Made by a program: the position numbers and the translations under genes. DNA of 64,000 bases from Morinoia aosen (lineage: Eukaryota > Arthropoda > Malacostraca > Amphipoda > Talitridae), in NCBI GenBank assembly GCA_030386875.1, contig CM059569.1:50107663-50171662 (forward strand). The letters run 5' to 3'. The first letter of the stretch is position 1; the number at the start of each line of letters is the position of its first letter. Shown one piece after another: positions 22,330 to 32,819 of this stretch. The notes beneath the pieces are model-generated. The model was not told the origin of the DNA, made no database searches, and saw nothing but the letters and a program-made list of their open reading frames with translations.

Positions 22330-25183
22330 TCTCTTCATCTTGGAAGTTGGACTGGATGTTGTCCAACATACAAAACGTGCTCGTAACACTCTTTTATGTG
22401 GGCGTGAAGAGGGTTAATTTTTGAGCAGAATGCTCAGAGGTACTCAGGCGTACATACAATCGTTAATTTTTTTGAAAATTTTGATGTAATTTTCAGCATC
22501 CTGAAACTTAGCAGCACCGATCATACACATATCTAAAAATTGCCTTTATGTGTATTTCAGCTGTAACGTCGGAGTTGATTTGAATATTAAAAAATATTTA
22601 TCTGGACCCAACACCGAAAAAATCTTTTGAATTACTATTTTCCCACTACTGTACTTAACAATATTCTGAATAAACAAAAATCAGGAAAAATCATCATCAA
22701 TTCCACTGCGATTTGATGCGTAGTGAACCTTACAGATTTAGAATTTAGTATCGAAGTGCAAACGTTTAATATTTTCGCCAAAAAGCGGTGAAAAAAGGAA
22801 ATTTGCGACGTTTTTCAAAGGATTTGAGAGTTCTACTTCCAAAAAAATAAGGAACACCATATTTCTTATTTTCTTTCAACAACACAAGCCATCAATTTTA
22901 CAGAACATAAACTCCGAAGAAATGGCATTGGCATTTATTTTTCCCTGCGTGAACAGAAGGTCTCTGTTATCTCACTTCTAAAAACGATTGTGTATGCTCT
23001 ATTCACTCGAATTTTACCATATGAAGATTATCTTTGAGCGCCGTATCAGCTAATCAGGAGGGGCGTTTGAAGCTCGGAGAACACTAGGCCACTTACACCG
23101 GCCTCTCCATGCTGCCCTGCTAATGAAAGTAGATAACATTCTTGCCTTATTCACCATGCAATTTGATAAAACTTTTTGTTTAGCAGCCGCGAGATCCGTT
23201 CTCGTAAGTTCTCTTGGCTGAGGTTGAGTTTCTCAACCCTCAATTATCAGAATAATTCACTCAATTCTGTTACCTTCTCTGCTGACTTCCGTGACGAACC
23301 TTCGTTCTAGTTTTTACGCATTTAACGTAGTGAACTGGACAACATGCATCTTAGATATCCTCTATCTTAATTTTGGTTTTGTCGAGTCCAGGACGTGATG
23401 TCGTAGCGTTGAAGAGATTAAACTAAAACTGCGTCGTAAAATCGCCTAGTTTACGTGACCACCATTTACAACAAGTAACAATGCCAGTGAAGTTCCAAAA
23501 CCAGAGGTAGGCTGGTGTATCAAAGTTATTAAATTTGTGTAATTAGGGTTAGTAACCTGTAATAAACTCATTGAGTTCACATAGCTATCACTTGCAACTT
23601 GCCTGGAAAACACAGTTTTACCACATGAAGATAATTTTTAACATCATATAAAAGACAACGTTGTGGTACAAGTGATCCGATCATATAGAGATAATTTAAC
23701 ATTTCTTTCTCTAACTTCGTATTTAATTTATGATATAAATCACTTAACATCATAAACGCGAGCTGCGTATCTCGTACGCAAGTATTAAATGCGGCTTATG
23801 ATATTACCATTTCATGAAATGAGGGCGAATAGTTTAAAACTGGAATGATGCTGAAATTGACAATGTCCATTTACGTAATTTAGCTTCACAAAGTCCAATC
23901 AGAAGACTGAATGCTTAGTGCATTCCAATATTTACATTAAAATATTTAGTTATTTGTAAATGAAGAACTACAGCTTTTCAATGCGGCTTTTTTCGTCAGA
24001 AAGTACATAGTTTTATTGGTAGGTGCTACCGATTTGTTCTCCGAAAATTCCTTCACGTTGACGTGTAATTGCCACTATCCATACTTTTCCTTTGTATCTC
24101 AAATTGCTAAATGCGAGACACATTGCCTGCAATAACCGTATACATCAAGACTCGCTCGATTGATTTAGATAACTAAGTCAAACTTCAAACAACGGGGAGC
24201 CTTTTTCTACTAGAAATGAACTTTATAACTGTCTCTAAATAAATAAACTATACAATGATCAAAACAATATTTCTTACTTCTCTATTATTACTTGGAAGAA
24301 CTCAACATTAGTCTCGAAATGAAGTTCAAAATATTCTGGCCATACGCAACACAAATTTTTTATTTAACACGAGATGGAGCGAAGCTCATCCTAGCTCTCT
24401 TTACCTTTCAGCAGTTTGTTCTTCTTCCAAGAAAAAATAGTTTAAGTTACGTTGCATTGTGTTAGGGACTATAGAGAATTTACAGACTTCACTTTGACAC
24501 TAATTTTAAGCCTTTACGTACAACAGTCTAAAAATAAGAAATGTATTTTCATGAGTTTTTTGGAAAATGGTTCCAATATATATACACTTCTCTTAAAACT
24601 GCTCTCATGCCCTAAAAAATTAGCACACGGTCTCTTACAGATATGGTAGTCAGTGATGCAGTTGTATTCATTTACTAGAAACTCGTTTTAATCCATTCAA
24701 TCATGTCAATTATCATTAAAATAGTTGTAATAATTCTAAGTTTATATTTTTCGTTTGTATTTCTGGAGTTAGGATAAGTGAACTCTAAAGCTAGACGTAA
24801 CGAAAGTATTTCAACTACAGTAAACGAATTTAAAATTATTTCTAAAGCTAATCTTCACAGGAAATTCCTACCGAGTGATCCCGCTGTCAGATTTCTGTTG
24901 AGCACTTTCCTCTGCCAATCTTTAAAAGGTACTTCAACCGACCTACAACCAGTGTTGAAAGTCTGTCCCTTACTGTGGTCAGTGAATTTGAATGTTACAA
25001 TACTGCGTCAAAATCGTACAATTTACTTCAGAACTATTTAATCGTTATTCTCGTGGATATTAAGAAATGATATGCGACCATGAGTTAATTTGGTATCACG
25101 TCCCATGATGCCTTCAGGTAACGCCGGCAGTTTTAAGACGCTCATAGACATGCTTTTGTATGTTGCCACATAATTGTAGGTGG
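22330..25183. other. AT-rich unassigned sequence
   Basis: No long frame, no recognisable repeat. The noncoding first exon and promoter of copy B may lie here but cannot be placed. Confidence 0.3.
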
Positions 25184-25191
25184 GTAGAAAG

Positions 25192-25733
25192 GGTAAATCT
25201 GAAGGAGATGACAGTTATCGATTTTGTAAATTTCGATGCCTTAGCATAGTTAATTAGATCGAAATAAACAAGTTTTCTTCTACGCACTTTCCGTCTCAAA
25301 TGAGTATTTTATTAGTTATAGCGGTAAATGACTTACCGCAACTCCAGTCTTTGAAGCGGAAAGAAATTCTTTGATCGAGTTGTATGGCAATACTGCAATG
25401 GCGTCTCGCTTTCAGCGCTCTGTCTTGAAAGACGAAACCAAACCTACCGCTATACCTCGTCAAATACTCATTTGACGAAAAAAGTGTATAGAATAAAAGT
25501 TGTTTATTTCGATGTTATTACCATGTTTCAAGCAACAAAAATTCGAAAATCGATGAGTAGCTGTTTATTCGAGCGCATTTGTCATCAATGACGAAACTAA
25601 ACTTACCGCTATAAATCGTAAAATACTCATTTGAGACGAAAAAAGAATAGAAGAAAACTTGTTTATTTTGATTTGATAGGTTCAGGCACCAAAAAGTGGA
25701 AAATCGACAACTGTCATCTCCTTCAGATTTACC
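25192..25733. mobile_element. MITE with long inverted repeats and perfect 8-bp target duplication
   Basis: Starts GGTAAATCTGAAGGAGATGA and ends with its reverse complement. It is flanked by GTAGAAAG on both sides (25184-25191 and 25734-25741). Internal halves are also partly palindromic (ATAGCGGTAAATGAC ... GAAACTAAACTTACCGCTAT). No coding capacity. An 8-bp duplication is typical of hAT and P-type transposases; the ends do not resemble the usual CAGG hAT start, so class is open. Confidence 0.88.
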
Positions 25734-25784
25734 GTAGAAAGACTACGAGTCCATGAACATGAAGCACTTGAAACGTTTCCTGTG

Positions 25785-25905
25785 AAGGGACCCACCAGTG
25801 GTCACTGGGAGGATTTAATGACGTTGCCTGTTGACCTGCTGTCACCAACTCAATTTTTGTAAATACTTAATGAAAGCTAAATGGAGGCACAATCTAGGGT
25901 CAATA
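25785..25905. repeat. Dispersed repeat R3, copy 1
   Basis: CCCACCAGTGGTCAC through GGAGGCACAAT recurs in the same order at about 39815-39895. Class unknown. Confidence 0.5.
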
Positions 25906-25914
25906 CTTACTTGA

Positions 25915-26743
25915 GGTAAATCTGAAGGATATGTCAGTTATCGATTTTGTAAATTTCGATGCCTATGCATTGTTGGTAAATGTTGAGGAGTTGACCATAA
26001 TTGATTTTCGACTTTTGGATGCGTAAATAATGTTAATGAGATCAAAATAAACATGTTTTCTTCAATGCACTTTCCGTCGGAAATGAGTATTTTACAAGTT
26101 ATAGCGGTAAATGAGTTACCGGAACTCTGAGTGTTTTGAGGCGGGAAAAAAGTAAATAATGCAAGCTAACACCCTATTACAAACGTAAAGAGGTTGGGTC
26201 GTGAGGGGTAGCCACAGTTCTTTTAGTGAAAATTATAAATAAAGCTTCTAACCCACCCATTTGAGTGACGACCGCAATCTTGTTTATATCAGTTCCAAGA
26301 TGGCAACCACCATGGGCGCCGCCATCTTGGTGCCGATGTAAACAAGATTGCGATCGTCACCCTAACGGGTGGGTTAGAAGCTTTATTTATACTTTTCACT
26401 AAAAGAACTGTGGCTACCCCTCACGACCCAACCTCTTTACGTTTGTAATAGGAGGTTAACTTCCATTATTGGTTAAAATACGCTACCGCGCGCGCTTCCA
26501 TGGCGCGCACAAGCCAGCTTCAAAGTTGAATAATTCAAAAATAACGCATCACCTGGCAGAATGTCATTCATGTAAAACGTCTTAAAATCGACTATATTAC
26601 CTATCTATACCTACGAAATTATGAAATTCGTTGACAACATTAAACTCAATATTGACCAAGAAAACTTGTTTATTTTGAGTCAATTAATTAGGTTCAGGCA
26701 CCAAAAAGTGGTAAATCGGTAACTGACATCCTTCAGATTTACC
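25915..26743. mobile_element. Second MITE of the same family, interrupted by a nested palindrome
   Basis: Same termini (GGTAAATCTGAAGGATATG ... CATCCTTCAGATTTACC), flanked by TTACTTGA (25907-25914) and TTACTTTA (26744-26751), an 8-bp target duplication with one mismatch. Its interior contains the palindromic element at 26173-26452. Confidence 0.8.
26173..26452. mobile_element. Nested near-perfect palindromic MITE
   Basis: Left arm CCTATTACAAACGTAAAGAG matches the reverse complement of the right end over more than 110 bp, with the centre around CCATGGGCGCCGCC near 26310. Arms include two inverted CCAAGATGGC-type strings. Homology of the ends may extend a few bases outward (TAAC). No clear target duplication. 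Confidence 0.75.
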
Positions 26744-27169
26744 TTACTTTAATTCGCACACGGAAATTAAAAATTCTTTTCCAAAGAATCATTAAAAAAA
26801 CATTTAAGAACATTTTACATAAATGACATTTAACTCGCTGATGCGTAATTTTTGAGTTATTAAAATTTGAAGTCATAGGAACGTTGCATTAGCAGTGAAG
26901 AAACGGACACGTAAATATGCTGTAATACGGTATTGACGTGATGATAGGTTAGATTAGGTTAAGTAACGAAAACAATACGGTATTGTTTTCTGTGGATGAG
27001 GAACTCTTGAATAAACTAACCTAAACTAACCCATATAAACCTAAAATAACTTGACTTAGCCATACCGACACTGATGGTTTTCTGCCAAAAAAACTGCGCG
27101 TGTTCCAACAATGCAGGTCCGACGCAGCCGACCATTCAATGTTATTCCGGTCAATATGCAGTTTAATGC

Positions 27170-27650
27170 GTTCACGAAAATGGAAAATTCCGTTCCTAAG
27201 AATCACTAAAGTAACACATTTAAAAACGTTTCACATGAATGACATTCTGCTCGTTGATGCGTTATTTTCGAAATATAACAATAATTACGTTCAGATAGAA
27301 ATAACATATATAGTTTGTTGCTTATTCGTTGCATTGTTGGGTCACGCCCACTTTCTTGGCGAGACACGAGACACGTCCACTTTTTGGCGGGAACGTGTCC
27401 GTTCTTTCACTTTTACATACGACGTTCCTATAACTTCAAAGCTGTATAATTCGAAAATTACGCATCAGCGGGCAGAATGTCATTCGTGTTAAACTTTTTT
27501 AAATGTGTTTCTTCAGTGATTCTTTTGAACGGAATTTTCAATTTCCGTGAACGCATTGAACTGCATATTTACCGTTATTCTTACCTGAACGTAATTCATG
27601 TTATATCTCTAAAATTACGCATCAGCGAGCAAAATGTCATTCATGTAAAA
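27170..27650. repeat. Inverted repeat block between MITEs
   Basis: About 130 bp at 27170-27300 (GTTCACGAAAATGGAAAATT ... ACGTTCAGATAGAAATAACAT) recurs in reverse at about 27480-27640. Related fragments lie at 26535-26590 and 26760-26860. It appears to be another fold-back family, rearranged. Confidence 0.6.
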
Positions 27651-27658
27651 CGTTCTGG

Positions 27659-28628
27659 TGAATGTTGAGGATTATTCGGGAATCGATTACCCACTTTTCG
27701 AATGCTAAACATAGTAAATTAGATCGAAATAAACAAGTTTTCTCCTATGCACTTTCCGTCGTAAATGATTATTTTACGAATTATAGCGGTAGGTTCAGTT
27801 TCGCCTTTGATGACGAATGCGCTCAAATAAACAGCTACTCATTGATTTTCGAATTTTTGTTGCTTGAATCATGGTAATAACATCGAAGTAAACTACTTTT
27901 CTTCCATACACTTTTTTCGTCAAATGAATATTTTATGAGTTAGCGCGGTAGGTTTAGTGGTAAATCTGAAGGATATGTCAGTTATCGATTTTGAAAATTT
28001 TGATGCCTAAGCATAGTTAATTAGATCGAAATAAACAAGTTTTCTTTTATGCACTTTGCGTCTCAAATGAGTATTTTATTAGGGTAAATCTGAAGGATAT
28101 GTCAGTTATCGATTTTGTAAATTTCGATGCCTAAGCATAGTTAATTAGTTCGAAATAAACAAGTTTTCTTCTATGCACTTTCCATCTCAATTGAGTATTA
28201 TATTAGTTATAGCGGTAAATGACTTGCCGCAACTCCAGTGTTTGAAGCGGCAAGTAATTCAAGGAGCACGTCGGACAGCAACACTGCAATGCGCACTCGC
28301 TTCCAGCGCGATCGTCAACAAAGACGAAACCAAATCTACCGCTATACCTCGTTAAATACTCATTTGACGAAAAAAAGAGTATAGAAGAAAAGTTGTTTAT
28401 TTCGATGTTATTACCATGATTCAAGCAACAAAAATTCGAAAATCGATGAGAAGCTGTTTATTCGAGCGCATTCGTCATCAAAGACGAAACTAAACATACC
28501 GCTATAAATCGTAAAATACTCATTTGAGACGGAAAGTGTATAGAAGAAAACTTGTTTATTTGACTGAATTAATTATGTTTAGGCATCGAAAAGTGGGAAA
28601 TCGATTCCTGTTCTTTCCTTCAGAAAAA
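27659..28628. mobile_element. Rearranged, partly tandem copies of the same MITE family
   Basis: Two adjacent left ends (GGTAAATCTGAAGGATATG) occur at 27959 and 28083, only about 124 bp apart, followed by one full body and a degraded right end near 28627. A further degraded copy starts near 27659. This looks like repeated insertion or local duplication within one site. Confidence 0.7.
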
Positions 28629-28639
28629 CCGCACATTTA

Positions 28640-29408
28640 AGCTAATATCGACCCAATCCAGTTAATGTTTGCTATTTTTAAAATTCCTGACTACAATTGT
28701 GTTTAAATTTAAGTTGAATTTCAGTTTAACCGATGGCAGGAAAAGTGTTAATCGTACTGACAGTCGATCAGCGTCTTGAAAAAGAAATTTTAATGAGAGA
28801 GCGCGACAGTTTTCAACTGTTAAATTTCAGGGTTCTGCATAGATCTCTAAATTTTAACTATTGTTTTCTGTGGATGAGGAACTCTTGAATGTTAGTCGTC
28901 ATGACATCCTAGTCATCAAGTATTGAAATACCATAAATTTCTTGGGTTTTGTTCGAATTCTAATGAATCACGTGGATGATATAAAAAATTTCCTCAAAGC
29001 TGTATAGTAAAATATTTTATTTTAGCGTCTGTTATCCTAATTTGTGTTGAGTATGAAATTTTCAACCTTGACGTGTACGTACTGGTTGGAAAAATTCGTA
29101 GTGTCATATGTGATGGTGAGAAGATCTACTGTCAAATCTGCAAAACATATAACTGTTACATTTACAGCCTGATCTAACCTAAGAGCTAAGGAGTAATGGT
29201 ATATAATCTCCCCGAATGGGTATCGCTTGATCCAAGCATTCCAACTAACTTTACTTCTAAATTGTTTATACTTGGCGAAAAAAAATAATGCAGAAGCTAC
29301 AGCTTTGTAAATCCCGACTTTGACATCAATTTCAGTTGTACCCTTGTAGCTAACCTTGAGCTTAACTTTGATCTAATCGTTTTACTACCGAGTAAAACAT
29401 TTTACCAC
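28640..29408. other. Unassigned AT-rich sequence
   Basis: Nothing recognisable. The string TTTTCTGTGGATGAGGAACT at 28864-28883 also occurs at 26986-27005, a local duplicate. Confidence 0.35.
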
Positions 29409-29416
29409 CATGTGAG

Positions 29417-30327
29417 CAGGGTTTACAATCTCGGGAAAAAATGAAAATCCCGGGATTTCAGGAAGACAATCCCAGGAATTCCCGGGATCCCGGGATTTCT
29501 TCATATTTTGTAATTTATGCTATTGTAATTTGTTGCCCATTTCCATGATAGTACTTGGCGATTTAGGGTATGGAAAACCTTTATCTGAGAAGGATTCTCT
29601 AATGAATTCACGTATTGTAACTATATTCACTGATAAGCCATCAACTGTTACAAGCTTGGTCACTTGTACTCCCGGGGAACTTTGATACTTTTACGAAACT
29701 TAATTTGTTTTAAAGCTTTAATGCTTTCACTACTACTCTCCCTTGCGTGTGGGCGCTTTGTTCCAAAACGAATTTTGTCTTTTGAGCTGCTACTAATTCC
29801 ACTAATTTTGTAGTTGACGCAACTGGGCCTACAGTGTCAGGCTTCACTATATTGTTTACTCTTTAGGTGACGCAACAAACCACTGGTAGACCAGCCTTTG
29901 CAAAGTAAACTCTCGCCGCACTATATACACTTTGCACTTTCTCTATACAGTTGCATCTTGAACACAGTATCGCCTCACAAAGACTTAAGTTTCCACAACA
30001 TCACCCGTTGCTGCGGATTCTATAACAGCCTATTGCTTATTACCTGCAAACCTAAACCACAAAAGGTATTCTGATGCAATAGTTGTTATATTATGATATA
30101 GTGTAGGCTACGCTGTGTAGGGATGTAAATTGCAATAATATTATAACACTAAAGTCCTGTCTTGTGTTCTTTAATTGATTAATCTTATCGCACAGCATGA
30201 TTTTAAGTTATTTTCTCACCCATATCTTGAAAAATATGTGTACTATTTAGAATCCCGTGGAAAAAGGATTTTCCAGACCGGGAAATTTCAGCCCCTAATC
30301 ATCCGGGATCCCGGGATGCAAACCCTA
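29417..30327. mobile_element. hAT-type DNA transposon relic with 8-bp target duplication
   Basis: Left end CAGGGTTTACAATCTCGGG, right end the complement of TAGGGTTTGCATCCCGGGAT. Flanks are CATGTGAG (29409-29416) and CATGTAAG (30328-30335), an 8-bp duplication with one mismatch. Subterminal CCCGGGAT strings occur at both ends, and a BED-finger relic lies inside on the minus strand. All fit the hAT superfamily. No intact transposase. Confidence 0.85.
29838..29965 (-). pseudogene. BED zinc-finger relic of a hAT transposase
   Basis: The minus-strand frame reads AKCI, a TAG, then CGESLLCKGWSTSGLLRHLK followed by SKQ. This matches the BED-finger pattern C-x2-C ... STS.LL.HL...H, with one zinc-binding His replaced by Gln and stop codons present. 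Inactive. Confidence 0.6.
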
Positions 30328-30335
30328 CATGTAAG

Positions 30336-31987
30336 CTTTGGGTCCTTAACTCTAAACCTGATTCTTTGAATAAAATCAAATTTTGACGGTAATTTTCCTA
30401 ATGAAACACGTCCAACCTTTTTTAACATAAGTTGAATACGTGTTTAATCGTTGTTGTCATCTCAGTCCTATTTTTACACATTTTTACACGTTCTCAACCT
30501 TGGAGATAAACACAATTTATTTCGCCCGAGCCCAGTACCTAGATACACAGCAAAACCATAATATCTGCAATTGTTTCACAGAACTCTTTCTCGTTCGTGC
30601 TTTTTGAGACTGGCAAAAGTTTGTAGACCGAATGTTTTTGAAGGACGCTTTTGTGATGGTGCAAGGCACGAAGCGGGTGAAAAAAAAGATTACGTGAGTG
30701 AATCTTTTAAGGATTAAGGTAAATTTTTGCGAGTTAACTGCGTTCCAAGGACTGAGTCTGACGTTGAATTTAGACGAGTCAAATACTTGAGCGTGAACAG
30801 CCTAAAACTTGGCAGCCCTATACTAAATGTCATACCGATACTTGGTTGCAACTTCCGAATCAAACGGTCCTATCTAAATTTTGTGAATAGTCTTTGTTCA
30901 CGAAAGTACATAGGTCGGCACACCAGAGCTTGTTCACCAGATGTAGGGGCTTAAGAAATAATTATACGCTTATTTTATAAGGAAGTTAGCAAAAAGTAAC
31001 AATGATTTCTCGGAGAAAGTTTATCAATCCTTTAATTACGATGGGATCCATTACTAGTATTTGAACATTTAGTACTGAAATCAGAAATAGCATTTGATCT
31101 TTAAGTACTGTACTGGTGAAACATTTAAGCAAATGAGAATTGATGTATCGTATTTCGAGGATGTTATTTTGAATCTCCGTGAGACAACGCAAATGTATTT
31201 TGATAAAAATACTGGATTGTAATGCTTGGATTACATAACTGCTTGAACGTCGAAAAAGACAATTCCTGACATACGGTAGAAGACAGGTTTATTTTCAGTT
31301 TTAAGGGCTTCAATTTCAGCCCATACCCTGAGCCCTGACGAGTTACCTCGGTTCCATAGGGTCAGAGTCGAGAACGCTCGGAATCATTTCTTCCTCCCAA
31401 AAATCCCTTGCCCAAAAAACATCTTGATAACCAGCATGGAAAATGGCTGTCTATCTGTGATCTATTTTAAAGTTTGCAGCCGTTCGACTAATTTCTGTAG
31501 TCGCCTTTCTAAAGTGTCATGTCATGACTGAACATTGCAAAACTGCCATTATTTTTAACCCTTTGGGTCCTGATGGCTACACCAGTGCCAAGATGGCTAG
31601 TGCTTCCAGTTTAGCGCATCTAAACTAATTTTGAGGAAATTTCACTAGTGAGGGAATATTTTGAAGTGAATATCAAAATTAGATAAATTACAAGCATTCA
31701 TGAAACTAGTTTTTAGACATTCCACAAGCTTGCACGCGTAAATTACTATTGGTTACCTCCAAGTTCATGCAATACACAGGGTCCGTGCAACATACTCGTA
31801 TTCAATAACCTTTCTATTTAACTTGAGCAAATTTTTTCTGAACTTTATTTTTCATAAATTCGAACTTATTTCTTAGTGAATTCAAAAACTTTAATATTAA
31901 CGTCGAAAATTTCTGTCGCCAAGCATAGAGCTTCAAAAATTCAAAATTTAATTAAAATGAAATAAAGCAGTAGGCACTTGCTTAAGC
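30336..31987. other. Unassigned AT-rich sequence
   Basis: No gene or repeat recognised; longest frames are below 80 codons and compositionally random. Confidence 0.35.
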
Positions 31988-31991
31988 TTAA

Positions 31992-32815
31992 CCCGCGCAC
32001 GGTCGCGCATCCCTCAGAAAAGTAGTCAATTTACCCGCGTTACTCTGCCGTTCCCTGTTCACTTACCGTAATAGGCAGAGATGTAAAAATATGAAGTAAT
32101 GAGTAAAAAATGTTGCTTTACACTTTGATGTTGTCAGATTTTTGATAACTTGAACCGTTTCTTTGTAATATGGAGTCAAACTCCGTAGATTTTTGCACAA
32201 CATTGCTTCAAAGAGATCAATGGCCATTTTTGTGTTTTGGGAACAATGTAATGTTTTTCACTGCTATTTTATGCAGAAAATCCTTCCAAACCTGCTGATG
32301 TTTTTATTTTTCCTCTACAACAATTAGAAAAAAAGTTATGACCATTTATGTCTACTAGGTGTTATCCATTCTTCGTTTTAGTTCCTACATAAATGCATGT
32401 TTGCATGTCTGGTTATATTACTGTAAGTATAGTGTTTCGAAACTTGTAATTTTCACACAATATGAATAAAATACTGCTCTATACGCTACTGACTTCAGAT
32501 TTGTCTTATTTGCCATTTTTACGAAATAAGGCGAAATAAGGCCCTGAGTAGTTTCGCTGGTAACTGAGGCTGCCACTGACTGTTCGCACGCACACCCTCT
32601 CACGGTCGCCTCATTTACCACACTGACTGTGCTTACCCCTCCCAACTTCCAAGTGGTTGGAGCTCTGCCTTAACCCCCACAATGTGGGGGTTTCTGGCTC
32701 CAGCTGTGTAGCACTCGCTGAGACGATCATTTTGGTGTATAACAACTTGGGGTTATGCCTTACGTCTGGCAACCAGTGAGCCTGGTAAATGAGGCGACCA
32801 GTTACAGTGCGCGGG
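31992..32815. mobile_element. piggyBac-like nonautonomous element flanked by TTAA
   Basis: TTAA at 31988-31991 and 32816-32819. Ends are CCCGCGCAC and its complement GTGCGCGGG, and the piggyBac superfamily duplicates TTAA and begins CCC. An internal inverted pair, GGTCGCCTCATTTACC at 32604-32622 and its complement at 32783-32800, forms a second hairpin. No transposase frame is present. Confidence 0.72.
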
Positions 32816-32819
32816 TTAA

